64,000 nt of DNA from an uncultured Lacinutrix sp. (lineage in GTDB: Bacteria; Bacteroidota; Bacteroidia; Flavobacteriales; Flavobacteriaceae): positions 648,196 to 712,195 of the forward strand of contig NZ_CANMSJ010000001.1 in assembly GCF_947500605.1 (NCBI RefSeq), written 5' to 3'. Below, piece by piece: positions 1 through 9,179 of the stretch. The notes under the pieces are model-generated. The model had not been told where the DNA came from and ran no database searches. It saw only the letters and a program-made list of their open reading frames with translations. Position 1 is the stretch's first letter. Every line of letters starts with the position of its first letter. The position numbers were made by a program, and so were the translations under genes.

Positions 1-1209
1 TACTAATCCAATCACCCAATTTGGTAAGTTTGCAATCTCTGGGTTTGCCAATACCATAATATCTCTATCGACATATAATTCGTTTTCAGCATCACTTGCA
101 TTAGAAACAATACGTTCTCCATTGACTCCTCTTGCTTCTGTATATTCTGGTTTTTTACCTGATAATGAATTACCAGCTACATATTGAATTTTTCCATCTC
201 CATTTTTATCAGACCAAGCAATTAACCCTGTATTCTCCCAGTTTTTAAACCATTCTGGAATTTCTTTGTATTCTTTATTACTAACCGTTTCAATTAAATT
301 AGTTCTTGAAAACACTGCTATTGCAGGCGCTGTTGTATAAAGAATTGCAATTAAAAATAATGCATAACCTGCAGATTTACGTGCATCTTTTACTTTAGGT
401 ACTGTAAAGAAACGCACAATCACGTGTGGTAATCCTGCCGTACCTGTCATTAGCGCTAAAGTAATTGCAAAAACATCCCAAGTTGATTTTGTTCCGCTTG
501 TGTATTCATTAAAACCAAGTTCTACATGTAGTTTATCTAATTTATCTAATAAGAACTCTCCACCTTCAACGGTTCCTCCCATTCCTAATTGTGGAATAAT
601 GTTTCCTGTCATTTGCATAGAAATAAAGAATGCAGGTACCATAAAGGCAAATATTAATACACAGTATTGTGCTACTTGTGTATATGTAATACCTTTCATA
701 CCTCCTAAAAGTGCGAAAGTTAAAACAACTGTCATCCCGATAATTACACCTATGTTAATATCTACTTGTAAGAATTGAGAAAATACAATACCTACGCCAC
801 GCATTTGACCTGCAACATATGTAAACGATACAATTAATGCGCAAATTACTGCTACTGTTCTTGCTGTATTAGAGTAATATCTATCTCCAATAAAATCTGG
901 AACTGTAAACTTTCCAAACTTACGTAAATAAGGTGCTAAAAGTAATGCTAAAAGCACGTATCCACCAGTCCATCCCATCAAATAAACAGAACCATCATAT
1001 CCTGAAAAGGAAATAATTCCTGCCATACTAATAAAGGAGGCTGCACTCATCCAATCGGCTGCAGTAGCCATACCATTTGCTAAAGGTGAAACACCACCAC
1101 CAGCAACATAAAACTCTTTCGTTGAGCCTGCTCTTGCCCAAATTGCGATTCCAAAATATAAGGCAAAAGTAATTCCTACTAATAACCAGGTCCAAAATTG
1201 TACACTCAT
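1..1209 (-). CDS. Sodium:solute symporter large subunit, acetate-permease type (partial, C-terminus missing)
   Basis: Inner-membrane secondary transporter of the SSS family, the kind that takes up acetate or other small monocarboxylates with sodium. The ATG at 1209 opens 403 codons that run in frame off the window edge. Hydrophobic segments begin at residue 5, and the block at residues 30-72 (STKEFYVAGGG, then ADWMSAASFISMAG) is typical of the ActP-like branch. The DUF4212 small subunit lies 123 bases upstream on the same strand, which is the known pairing for the two-part SSS subfamily. The aldehyde dehydrogenase nearby fits acetate as substrate, but substrate identity is inferred. The missing part should be roughly the last quarter or third of the protein. 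Confidence 0.9.
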   Translation of the reverse strand, partial: MSVQFWTWLLVGITFALYFGIAIWARAGSTKEFYVAGGGVSPLANGMATAADWMSAASFISMAGIISFSGYDGSVYLMGWTGGYVLLALLLAPYLRKFGKFTVPDFIGDRYYSNTARTVAVICALIVSFTYVAGQMRGVGIVFSQFLQVDINIGVIIGMTVVLTFALLGGMKGITYTQVAQYCVLIFAFMVPAFFISMQMTGNIIPQLGMGGTVEGGEFLLDKLDKLHVELGFNEYTSGTKSTWDVFAITLALMTGTAGLPHVIVRFFTVPKVKDARKSAGYALFLIAILYTTAPAIAVFSRTNLIETVSNKEYKEIPEWFKNWENTGLIAWSDKNGDGKIQYVAGNSLSGKKPEYTEARGVNGERIVSNASDAENELYVDRDIMVLANPEIANLPNWVIGLV

Positions 1210-1332
1210 AATATTTGTTTTTTTTGGTTCCCTTTAAATTTGTAAATATTCTCGATACAATTCCGAAGAAAAATCGAAATCACTCGAACTGACTGTTAAA
1301 AATTTAAAGCAAACATTTAGTTATTAGCTCGA

Positions 1333-1593
1333 CTACTCGTCGTAACCGTATTTTTTATCTAGTTTGTTCATTAATCTTACGTATACGAATATTAAAATAA
1401 CGAATACATATATTGAGCCTTGTTGGGCAAACCAAAATCCTAGTTTAAAACCACCAAGTCTTATTTGGTTTAATTCTTCTCTAAAGAGAATACCGCATCC
1501 AAAGGATACAACAAACCATATAACAAGTAATATTGCTAAATACTTTATGTTCTCTTTCCAATACGCCGAAGCGTTTTTTTGTTTTTCACTCAT
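1333..1593 (-). CDS. DUF4212 small subunit of sodium:solute symporter
   Basis: An 86-residue membrane protein with two predicted transmembrane helices (about residues 18-37 and 54-74) linked by a short loop and a charged C-terminus (KLDKKYGYDE). Length, helix layout and the N-terminal YWKENIKYLA resemble the DUF4212 family (putative symporter small subunit), which accompanies SSS large subunits much as YjcH accompanies ActP. It sits 12 bases after the porin gene and just before the symporter, so the three probably form one unit. Its role, assembly or modulation of the transporter, is inferred from the family. Confidence 0.9.
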   Translation of the reverse strand: MSEKQKNASAYWKENIKYLAILLVIWFVVSFGCGILFREELNQIRLGGFKLGFWFAQQGSIYVFVILIFVYVRLMNKLDKKYGYDE

Positions 1594-1605
1594 AGTTTGC
1601 TAGTT

Positions 1606-2853
1606 TTATAGATATATCATGGCTTGAAGCGAAATAGTATTCGAATCTAAAGCTCCAAATTCTTGATTTTTATATTCTAAAGTTAATTTTGAATTGTGTC
1701 CACTCATATACGCATTTACACCAATGCCTAAAGTAGATCTATCATCTCCTACAGCATCATAACTATGTGTGCCATAACTTACGTAAGGCTGGTATCTTGT
1801 TTTAGTTTTATCACCTTTAAAAACATAACCTACATGACCATAAATCATGCTTCCTGTACCATAAGCACTATATAAATAGTTTTTACCGTAATCACTATTT
1901 TGGTATACTGCATAAGCAGTAATTGCGCTTCCATTATCACTTAAAGGAGCATCGTAAAAAGCATCTACTGCAAATATTGATACATCTTCACCCTCTAAAT
2001 TAGGAGTTAAAGCTGTACCTGTATCTATTACAGAGCCTTTAGGATGTAAGAAGAAACCTGCTCCAACATTAAATATTTTTTTACCACCTAAATAACTACC
2101 TACTTTATAAGGCAGGAAGTTAGATTCTTGGTCTAAGAAATTATAATCGAAATAACCAGCGTATGTTTTACCAGCATCTTTAGATCCTAAATTAGCACGA
2201 CCATTATAAACAGCATCGCCTCCTGCAACAGCAGTTCTAGCATCTAAAGACGACACTGATGCATCATTTATAGCGACACGGTATTGAAGTTTATCGAATT
2301 TACCTTTTGCAAATACACCTAAGTGACGTGCAAATTGATCGGATAATCCAATAGTTGCCCAAGATTGACGGTTATTGTCTAACGTCATCATGTTAAGCGT
2401 ACTTTGATTGTTTAATCTAGAAATACCATTAAAGTAATGTAAACCACCACCAACTGTGTGATCTTTACCTAAATTGTATTGTGCCCAAACATCATGAAAA
2501 AAGAGTTGAGAACCATCTCCTTTTCCTGTTGGACTTAATGTAGAACTTGTTAAACTATTTAAACCGAAGTGCGTTACAATTAAAAAGTCCTTATTAATTT
2601 GTGCAAACATTAATATACGAGCACGACGTAAATTAAAATTTAATTTACTGTTTTCGTTTCCGTTAGCATCAAAAGTATTGTCTGTATTGTAATTGGCTTG
2701 GACTTGCGCCCAAGAAATAAGCCGAAAATATTTAGAACCATCTTCGTTAAATTTAAACTTAAGACCTCCAGTGTAATCTGGTGAGCCTTGAGCAGTCATA
2801 AATTGAAAGGACATTAAAAAGAGTCCAGCCAATAAAAGGGTTTGTTTTCTCAT
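1606..2853 (-). CDS. Outer-membrane porin, phosphate-selective porin O/P-like
   Basis: A 415-residue protein with a signal peptide (cleavage probably after about residue 22, FMTAQ) followed by alternating amphipathic strands and a C-terminal aromatic/hydrophobic end (SLQAMIYL), as in a beta-barrel. The arrangement LRRARILMFAQINKDFLIVTHFG resembles the Porin_O_P group of Bacteroidota. It heads the symporter operon, so it most likely lets the symporter's substrate cross the outer membrane. The substrate is not readable from the sequence. Confidence 0.75.
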   Translation of the reverse strand: MRKQTLLLAGLFLMSFQFMTAQGSPDYTGGLKFKFNEDGSKYFRLISWAQVQANYNTDNTFDANGNENSKLNFNLRRARILMFAQINKDFLIVTHFGLNSLTSSTLSPTGKGDGSQLFFHDVWAQYNLGKDHTVGGGLHYFNGISRLNNQSTLNMMTLDNNRQSWATIGLSDQFARHLGVFAKGKFDKLQYRVAINDASVSSLDARTAVAGGDAVYNGRANLGSKDAGKTYAGYFDYNFLDQESNFLPYKVGSYLGGKKIFNVGAGFFLHPKGSVIDTGTALTPNLEGEDVSIFAVDAFYDAPLSDNGSAITAYAVYQNSDYGKNYLYSAYGTGSMIYGHVGYVFKGDKTKTRYQPYVSYGTHSYDAVGDDRSTLGIGVNAYMSGHNSKLTLEYKNQEFGALDSNTISLQAMIYL

Positions 2854-2958
2854 TGTTTAAAGGATTAATTAGTAGTTAATTAGTTTTGTGTGCACTACAA
2901 TCTCTTAAAAACAATGTATTAACAAAAAATTAATATATTTTTTTGTTAATTTAATATA

Positions 2959-3378
2959 CTAATCTTTAAAACGCTCCCATTTAATGAGCATGAATTTATC
3001 TCCTAACTCTGTAACCACAACACCTGCTCCTTTTATGTTTTCGGCATTACTAAAATAAACAGCTAATTCTGAAGCATTTAAAATCTTGTATGTAGGATGG
3101 TAATTAGAATTATATGGACGTTTAATATTATACTTTTTAACCCAATTCATGATACTTACGTGAGAGATTCCTAAAATGCGTTCGATTTCTCTATACGTTA
3201 AACCTTCTAAGTATAACTGTAGTGATTTGTTAACGTAGTAGTCGTCTATCTTCTTCCCAATCTTATTTACAGAGAAGAAATAGTTGCACTTTTTACACTT
3301 ATAACGCTGTCTATCGTTAACAATTCCGCTTTTAATGTAATGGTCTGATCCACAATTAGGACATAAATCTACTGTCAT
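2959..3378 (-). CDS. IS1 InsA-like zinc-ribbon/HTH protein, probably a domesticated regulator
   Basis: A 139-residue protein. Residues 1-35 form a zinc ribbon with CxxC pairs at C6/C9 and C28/C31; residues 50-85 form a helix-turn-helix (LTYREIERILGISHVSIMNWVKKY). Both parts resemble the InsA N-terminus of IS1-type transposases. Residues 95-139 are unrelated to a transposase and no DDE catalytic domain or terminal inverted repeats are seen around it. It lies between the porin/symporter genes and the aldehyde dehydrogenase operon, so a DNA-binding regulator of these genes is plausible. That role is inference. Confidence 0.7.
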   Translation of the reverse strand: MTVDLCPNCGSDHYIKSGIVNDRQRYKCKKCNYFFSVNKIGKKIDDYYVNKSLQLYLEGLTYREIERILGISHVSIMNWVKKYNIKRPYNSNYHPTYKILNASELAVYFSNAENIKGAGVVVTELGDKFMLIKWERFKD

Positions 3379-3461
3379 GTATATTAATTTAGCATAAATA
3401 TATCAATTTAGCAATATAAATAAAAACATATTGTTAAAAAATTAAGAATTATTAATAAAAA

Positions 3462-3500
3462 AAGCTCTAAAACCAAGATTATATCTGATTTTTAGAGCTT
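3462..3500 (-). terminator. Rho-independent terminator of the aldehyde dehydrogenase operon
   Basis: Inverted repeat AAGCTCTAAAA (3462-3472) and TTTTAGAGCTT (3490-3500) with a 17-base loop. On the minus strand the stem is followed by a run of T (complement of the A run at about 3456-3463). It lies 43 bases past the stop of the DUF779 gene. Confidence 0.8.
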
Positions 3501-3542
3501 AAATTATTAAAATGAAAATACTATTAACTATACAAGTAAGTG

Positions 3543-3896
3543 TTAACCATTAAAAAAAGACTCTTCTTCCTTAGTTAATAACCTTGAATGTATTAAAAAT
3601 CGAAGACCTAGCGGAATCTCTAAAGAGAAACTAGCACCACGACCTTCTGTAACATCTACTGTTAAATGTGTGTGCTTCCAATATTCGAATTGATCCTGAT
3701 TCATATAAAAATTAACATCATTTAAAGTTCCTAAAAGAATATCACTTTCATCTAAGTACATATCACCTTTTTCGAAAACCATTGGAGCAGAACCATCGCA
3801 ACAGCCTCCACTTTGATGAAAAATTAAATCGCCATGTTTTACTTTCAATTGTTCTAAAACCTTTGTTGCCGCTTCTGTTATTGTTACTCTTTCCAT
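3543..3896 (-). CDS. DUF779 domain protein
   Basis: A 117-residue protein matching DUF779, a small soluble family almost always next to aldehyde dehydrogenases. Visible family features are the paired cysteines C32-C33 in SGGCCDGSAPM and the block FEYWKHTHLTVDVTEGRGASFSLE. It starts 75 bases after the dehydrogenase stop and is followed by a terminator, so it is the second gene of a two-gene operon. Biochemical function is unknown; a role in metal or cofactor handling or dehydrogenase maturation is only a guess from the neighbourhood. Confidence 0.9.
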   Translation of the reverse strand: MERVTITEAATKVLEQLKVKHGDLIFHQSGGCCDGSAPMVFEKGDMYLDESDILLGTLNDVNFYMNQDQFEYWKHTHLTVDVTEGRGASFSLEIPLGLRFLIHSRLLTKEEESFFNG

Positions 3897-3971
3897 AGTA
3901 TGGATTTAAATTAATTAAAAAAAAGCTGAACTACATTTTGTAATCCAGCTCTTCTCGCTATTTAATTTCTA

Positions 3972-5471
3972 TTAAAAGAAACCTAATTTATTTTTATCGT
4001 AAGAGATTAACATGTTTTTAGTTTGACGATAGTAATTAAGCATCATCACATGATTTTCTCTACCAAATCCAGATTTTTTATAACCTCCAAATGGCGCATG
4101 TGCAGGATATGCATGATAACAATTAACCCAAACACGACCAGCTTTTATAGCTCTTGGTATTTGATATAGTTGGTGCGCATCTCGTGTCCAAACACCAGCA
4201 CCTAATCCATAAAGTGTATCGTTAGCAATTTCCAAAGCTTCAGCTTCGTCTTTAAATTTAGTAACACAAACTACTGGTCCGAAAATTTCTTCTTGGAACA
4301 CTCTCATTTTATTATGACCTTCAAGTATAGTTGGTTTAATATAAAATCCGTTTGCTAAATTACCTTCTAATACATTAGCAGAACCTCCTGCTAGTACTTT
4401 TGCACCTTCCTCTTTTCCTATTTCTATATAAGATTTTATTTTTTCGTGTTGATCTTTAGACGCTTGCGCACCAACCATTGTATTTACATCGTACGGATTA
4501 TCTTGAATTATAGCATTAGTTCTTTCTACAACACGCTTCATAAATGCATCGTAAATATCTTCTTGTACTAAAATTCGAGAAGGTGCAGTACACACTTCTC
4601 CTTGATTAAATGCAAATAAAACAGCACCTTCTACAGCTTTATCTAAATAAGCATCATCATGATCCATGACAGAATTAAAGAATACGTTTGGAGACTTACC
4701 ACCTAACTCCATAGTTACAGGATTTAAGTTTTTAGAAGCGTATTGCATAATTAACTGCCCAGTAGTTGTTTCTCCTGTAAAGGCTACTTTATCTACTTTA
4801 GAACTTGAAGCTAATGGCTTTCCTGCTTCTGGACCAAAACCATGGACTATATTTATAACGCCCGGAGGAAAAACATCTGCTATTTTCTCCATTAATAAAG
4901 TCGTTGTAGATGGTGTTTGCTCTGCAGGTTTTAAAACCACACAATTACCAGTTACTAGTGCTGGCGGTAATTTCCAAGACAACATTAATAGTGGGAAATT
5001 CCATGGAATAATCTGACCAATTACACCTAATGGTTCTTTTATATTTAAGGATAGTGTATTTTGATCTAGCTCTGCTGCACTTCCTTCTTCCGAACGAATA
5101 CAAGCAGCAAAGTAACGCCAATGATCTACTGCCAAAGGAATATCTGCATTTAATGTTTCACGAATAGGTTTTCCGTTATCGCAAGTTTCCATGATTGCGA
5201 ACTCCTCTAAATTAGCCTCAATAATATCTGCTACTTTATTTAATAACGTCGCTCTTTCTGTTGCTGAGGTATTTCCCCAAGCTTCTTTTGCTGCATTAGC
5301 TGCGTCTAAAGCCATCTCTACATCTTCTTTTTGAGAACGCGGATATTTAGCTATTAAACTATTATCGATTGGAGACGTATTTTCGAAATATTGTCCGCCT
5401 ATGGGTTCTACAAATTTTCCGTTTATAAAATTGCCATATTTCTCTTTAAACACCGGTTTAGAATAACTCAT
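3972..5471 (-). CDS. NAD(P)-dependent aldehyde dehydrogenase (acetaldehyde dehydrogenase-like)
   Basis: A 499-residue ALDH-superfamily enzyme, full length for the family, oxidising an aldehyde to the acid. Catalytic residues are in place: N158 (IPWNFP), K181 (VLKPAEQTP), E255 (MELGGKSPN) and the nucleophile C294 (NQGEVCTAPSR). Overall it resembles the ExaC/AldB acetaldehyde dehydrogenases, and the DUF779 partner and nearby acetate-type symporter support acetaldehyde or a similar short aldehyde. It is divergent from an AraC-type regulator, which probably controls it. The exact substrate is not proven by sequence. Confidence 0.92.
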   Translation of the reverse strand: MSYSKPVFKEKYGNFINGKFVEPIGGQYFENTSPIDNSLIAKYPRSQKEDVEMALDAANAAKEAWGNTSATERATLLNKVADIIEANLEEFAIMETCDNGKPIRETLNADIPLAVDHWRYFAACIRSEEGSAAELDQNTLSLNIKEPLGVIGQIIPWNFPLLMLSWKLPPALVTGNCVVLKPAEQTPSTTTLLMEKIADVFPPGVINIVHGFGPEAGKPLASSSKVDKVAFTGETTTGQLIMQYASKNLNPVTMELGGKSPNVFFNSVMDHDDAYLDKAVEGAVLFAFNQGEVCTAPSRILVQEDIYDAFMKRVVERTNAIIQDNPYDVNTMVGAQASKDQHEKIKSYIEIGKEEGAKVLAGGSANVLEGNLANGFYIKPTILEGHNKMRVFQEEIFGPVVCVTKFKDEAEALEIANDTLYGLGAGVWTRDAHQLYQIPRAIKAGRVWVNCYHAYPAHAPFGGYKKSGFGRENHVMMLNYYRQTKNMLISYDKNKLGFF

Positions 5472-5527
5472 ACAAAATCTTGTTAAATTAATAATTAGAT
5501 AATTTTTTTATATAAAAAATACATTAT

Positions 5528-5592
5528 CTTTATTTTTGATAAAGTTATTTTATCATATTCTAATTATCTTGAACGTATTTATCATAGTTTTG
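5528..5592. promoter_or_regulatory. Divergent control region between aldehyde dehydrogenase and AraC regulator
   Basis: The 166-base AT-rich gap between the two divergent genes holds a -7-like element TAGTTTTG (5585-5592, plus strand, about 52 bases before the regulator ATG) and a short inverted repeat CTTTAT-N5-ATAAAG (5528-5544) that could be an operator. No convincing -33 element was found, and matches of this size arise by chance in AT-rich DNA. Confidence 0.3.
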
Positions 5593-5643
5593 AACATATC
5601 TCTTATTTAAGTGTTTATGTATTAAAATTTAGTAATATTGAGT

Positions 5644-6564
5644 ATGAAGTCCATTTTAAATCAACATAGAAATAGTAGAAAACTGACCACTTTAGTGGAA
5701 AACAGAACGACATATAATGCTGATTATGCAGAACTTAATATTTTTGAAACTCACGCTTTCGCGGAAAAAGTGTCGTTAACATTTGATTTTCCGGTTATAG
5801 CAAGTATGCTTACTGGCAAAAAAGTGATGCATCTTGATGGTTTTGAAGCTTTTGATTTTTTTACAGGCGAATCTGTTGTGATGCCATCTCATAAGGAAAT
5901 GATAATTGATTTTCCAATTGCTACAAAAAATAGCCCAACGCAATGTTTAGCACTAGGTATTGATGCTTTTAAAATTGATGAGGTTGTTGAAAAATTCAAT
6001 CAGCAAGTTGCCATTGAAAATGAGAATAAAGATTGGAATTTAGATGAAACTGCTTCGCATTTAATAAACAATACAGATGTTAATCATTTAATTGAGCGTC
6101 TAACCTACACCTTTACTAACAATAATAAATCGAAGGATGTGTTGTTAGATTTAATGATTCAGGAATTAATTATTAGGCTTCTGCAAACCAAAGCCAAGTC
6201 TTTAATTATAAACGATCCTAACCAAGTATTTAACGATACCAGAATTGGAACTGTTATTAAGTATATAAAAGACAACTTAACGAATAAAGATATTAGTGTG
6301 GACTTACTAGCCAAAAAAGCTTACATGAGTACATCTCACTTCCATAAACAATTTAAAAACACATTAGGCGTCTCTCCTATTGATTATATAAATTCTGAAA
6401 AGATTAAGTTTTCTAAAAAACTTATTAAAGAATCTAAAGATTTTAGAATGTCGGAAATTGCATTTAAATCTGGATTTAATAATACCAGTTACTTTAACAG
6501 ACAGTTTAAAAAAATGGAATTAATGACGCCTCAACAATTTAAGGCGTCTATTAATAGAGCTTAA
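5644..6564 (+). CDS. AraC family transcriptional regulator
   Basis: DNA-binding regulator of 306 residues from the ATG at 5644; a TTG two codons earlier is also in frame but less likely. The N-terminal half resembles the AraC_N ligand-binding domain (FDFPVIASMLTGKKVMHL). The C-terminal 100 residues carry the two AraC helix-turn-helix motifs, ISVDLLAKKAYMSTSHFHKQFK and MSEIAFKSGFNNTSYFNRQFK, in consensus spacing. It is transcribed away from the aldehyde dehydrogenase, the usual arrangement for a dedicated activator, so an aldehyde or alcohol inducer is plausible. Its last four bases overlap the convergent symporter gene. Confidence 0.9.
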   Translation: MKSILNQHRNSRKLTTLVENRTTYNADYAELNIFETHAFAEKVSLTFDFPVIASMLTGKKVMHLDGFEAFDFFTGESVVMPSHKEMIIDFPIATKNSPTQCLALGIDAFKIDEVVEKFNQQVAIENENKDWNLDETASHLINNTDVNHLIERLTYTFTNNNKSKDVLLDLMIQELIIRLLQTKAKSLIINDPNQVFNDTRIGTVIKYIKDNLTNKDISVDLLAKKAYMSTSHFHKQFKNTLGVSPIDYINSEKIKFSKKLIKESKDFRMSEIAFKSGFNNTSYFNRQFKKMELMTPQQFKASINRA

Positions 6565-7937
6565 ATATTTTTCATTCGCTTAAAATAAGCTTTCGCTTCT
6601 TTTACTACTTTTGGTGCTAAAATTAATGTCGCTGTCATTGTTGGTATTGCCATTAATGCAAATATGCCATCTATTAAATTAATCATTAAAGCCAACGAAG
6701 TTGTTGCTCCTAAAATAATACTTAAGATATAGAAATAGTTATAGTAATGTTTGTTTTTATCTCCTATTAAAAACGACAAACATTTTCCGCCATAATACGC
6801 ATAAGAAAATAAGGAAGACACGCTAAACACTACAATACAAAGTAGCAATAAATACCTACCATAAACTGGCATTGCTGCTCCAAAAGCATTGGCTGTTAAA
6901 CTTACACCATTAGCTTCTGTTGTTTGCCAAACTCCTGTAACTAAAATAGCTAAAGCGGTTAATGTACATACAATTAATGTATCTATTGCTGGACCTAACA
7001 TTGCTACCAAACCTTCACGAATAGGCTCGTTAGTTTTTGCCGCTCCATGTGCTAAAGGCGCAGTACCAATACCTGCTTCGTTAGAAAAAGCACCTCTACG
7101 AACACCTAAAACTATTAGACCGCCTAACAAACCTCCTAAAAAGGCATCACCTTTATAGTTTTCAGCTGCAAAAGCATCTGTAAAAATCAATTTAAAATAG
7201 GTCGGGACAACTTCCGCATTAGCGAATAAAATAATAAGAATCAATACAAAATATAACAATACCATACTTGGCACTAGCTTAGATGCCACTTTGCTTATTC
7301 TATTTAAACCACCAAGAATTACTATAGATGTTATTACTACTAAAACAATGCCTATTATTAAGTTAGAAGTAAAATTTACTACTATTCCATTTGGCTTTAA
7401 AACAATATCGTTAATGGCTTGCGTTAATTGATTGACGTTAAAAACAGGCAATGCTCCTATTAAACCGCAAAGACTAAAAAATACTGCTAATGGTTTCCAA
7501 TGCTTACCAAGACCTTCCATTATAAAATACATTGGTCCACCTTGTGTTTTGCCTTCACTATCTTTACCTCTGTACATAATTGCTAAACTCGACGTAAAAA
7601 ATTTTGTAGACATACCAATGATTGCACTAACCCACATCCAAAAAACAGCACCTGGTCCACCAATAGAAATAGCAACTGCAACACCAGCTATATTTCCCAT
7701 ACCTATGGTAGATGATAATGCTGTTGTTAAGGCTTGAAAATGTGAAATTTCTCCAGCATCTTCTGGATTATCATACTTACCACGAAGTACTTGTATAGCG
7801 TGGCCTAAATAACGAAATGGTAAAAATCGTGAAAGCACAAGCAGATAAAAACCGCCTCCAATTAGTAAAATTAGTAATGGCAGTCCCCAAACGAATGAGG
7901 CAAAATCTGCTATAAAATCGTTTATTAATTTATACAC
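6561..7937 (-). CDS. Alanine/glycine:cation symporter (AGCS family)
   Basis: A 458-residue polytopic inner-membrane protein with about ten hydrophobic segments. The family signature TQGGPMYFIMEGLGK and GVRRGAFSNEAGIGTAPLAHGAA identify the AGCS family, which imports alanine or glycine with sodium or protons. The start is GTG at 7937 (GTG TAT AAA TTA); no nearby ATG preserves the N-terminal helix. It is convergent with the AraC gene with a 4-base overlap and no visible terminator between them. Substrate preference within the family is not determined. Confidence 0.92.
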   Translation of the reverse strand: MYKLINDFIADFASFVWGLPLLILLIGGGFYLLVLSRFLPFRYLGHAIQVLRGKYDNPEDAGEISHFQALTTALSSTIGMGNIAGVAVAISIGGPGAVFWMWVSAIIGMSTKFFTSSLAIMYRGKDSEGKTQGGPMYFIMEGLGKHWKPLAVFFSLCGLIGALPVFNVNQLTQAINDIVLKPNGIVVNFTSNLIIGIVLVVITSIVILGGLNRISKVASKLVPSMVLLYFVLILIILFANAEVVPTYFKLIFTDAFAAENYKGDAFLGGLLGGLIVLGVRRGAFSNEAGIGTAPLAHGAAKTNEPIREGLVAMLGPAIDTLIVCTLTALAILVTGVWQTTEANGVSLTANAFGAAMPVYGRYLLLLCIVVFSVSSLFSYAYYGGKCLSFLIGDKNKHYYNYFYILSIILGATTSLALMINLIDGIFALMAIPTMTATLILAPKVVKEAKAYFKRMKNI

Positions 7938-8000
7938 GTAAATTGAGTTTAGACTTTAAATATAACCTATTATCTTTACACTTTTAAATATCTCTTTTAT

Positions 8001-9089
8001 TTGAACCCAAATAGATTATATTTTATAGATGCCGTACGTGCATTTGCTATTTTAATGATGCTTCAAGGCCATTTTATTAGCACACTCTTAGACCCTATTT
8101 ATAACGATAATACTAAAACCATTTACAACATATGGTATTATTTTAGAGGTATTACCGCTCCAGTATTTTTTACTATTTCTGGTTTAGTTTTTATTTACTT
8201 AATATTAAAAGCCAAGGCTAAAGGTTGCGATAAAGCGAGAATAAAAAAAGGCTTAGAACGTGGTTTAATGTTAATTGCCATAGGCTATTTATTACGTATT
8301 CCTTTTTTAGGTTGGTTATACGGTAGTTTTAATACTTACTTTTTAATAATAGACGTTTTACAATGTATAGGCTTATCCTTAATACTGCTTATTGTTTTGT
8401 ATATTTTATCACTTAAAAAAGATCGTATATTATCTGTTGTATTATTAGTTAGTGGCATTTTATGTTTTTTATACGAACCTATTTACAAAGACCTAAATTT
8501 TAATCGGCTACCAGAATTATTAGCGAATTATCTAACCAAAGCTAACGGTTCAATTTTTACCATTTTACCGTGGTTTGGATTCGTTGCTTTTGGCGGTTTT
8601 TTAGCTACAATATTTTTTAGACATGTACATAAAAAACGGTTTAGATTAATAACTTCTATTTTGTTTTTTATCATCGGTTATTTATTAATAACATGCTCTT
8701 CTTGGGCTTTAATGAAGCTTTACTATTTAACAGATGTAGAAATATTTAAGGCTTCTGCATATTATAATTATCTGTTTACTCGCTTTGGAAATGTGCTTTT
8801 GCTATTTGGTGTTTTTTATAGCTTAGAAAACTTTTTAAAACAATCTATAATCTCGAAAATTGGAGAGAAAACCCTATCTATTTATTTTATTCATTTTGTT
8901 ATTATTTTTGGAAGTTTTACAGGCGTTGGCTTAAAACATTTTTTCTACCAAAATCTAACACCAATAGAAGCTGTTATTGGTGCTATACTATTTGTTGTGG
9001 TGGTTTGCTTTATTTCTTTTTATTATGTAAAAACGAATGCATTTATTTATAAGCAGATACGTAAACTATATTTTAAATTAAAACGATAA
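8001..9089 (+). CDS. Heparan-alpha-glucosaminide N-acetyltransferase-like membrane protein (DUF1624/acyltransferase type)
   Basis: A 362-residue integral membrane protein with about ten helices. The N-terminal RLYFIDAVRAFAILMMLQGHF, with its conserved D, R and H, is typical of the DUF1624/HGSNAT-like and acyltransferase-3-like families that move acyl groups across a membrane. The start is a TTG at 8001, because the conserved IDAVRAFAI begins at residue 9 and no upstream ATG exists in frame. Acceptor and donor are unknown. It stands alone, ahead of a terminator shared with purC. Confidence 0.7.
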   Translation: MNPNRLYFIDAVRAFAILMMLQGHFISTLLDPIYNDNTKTIYNIWYYFRGITAPVFFTISGLVFIYLILKAKAKGCDKARIKKGLERGLMLIAIGYLLRIPFLGWLYGSFNTYFLIIDVLQCIGLSLILLIVLYILSLKKDRILSVVLLVSGILCFLYEPIYKDLNFNRLPELLANYLTKANGSIFTILPWFGFVAFGGFLATIFFRHVHKKRFRLITSILFFIIGYLLITCSSWALMKLYYLTDVEIFKASAYYNYLFTRFGNVLLLFGVFYSLENFLKQSIISKIGEKTLSIYFIHFVIIFGSFTGVGLKHFFYQNLTPIEAVIGAILFVVVVCFISFYYVKTNAFIYKQIRKLYFKLKR

Positions 9090-9125
9090 AGTTTAAATGT
9101 AAGTTGCTTGTTTTATGAACAAAAA

Positions 9126-9158
9126 AAACCTCACTAGTTTATACAACAGGTGAGGTTT
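9126..9158 (-). terminator. Bidirectional terminator between the acyltransferase-like gene and purC
   Basis: Stem AAACCTCAC (9126-9134) with GTGAGGTTT (9150-9158), loop of 15 bases. The A run at 9121-9128 becomes a T run on the minus strand, so it best serves purC and also closes the convergent plus-strand gene. Confidence 0.8.
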
Positions 9159-9179
9159 ATCTATTTAATAAAAATACTT

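Noticed and set aside
500..778. 92-residue plus-strand frame inside the symporter gene
   Set aside because: Antisense to a well-conserved transporter frame; composition is that of a shadow.
2959..3378. Active insertion sequence
   Set aside because: No catalytic domain, no terminal inverted repeats and no target-site duplication were seen.
5638..6564. TTG start for the AraC regulator
   Set aside because: An ATG lies two codons downstream and is the simpler start.
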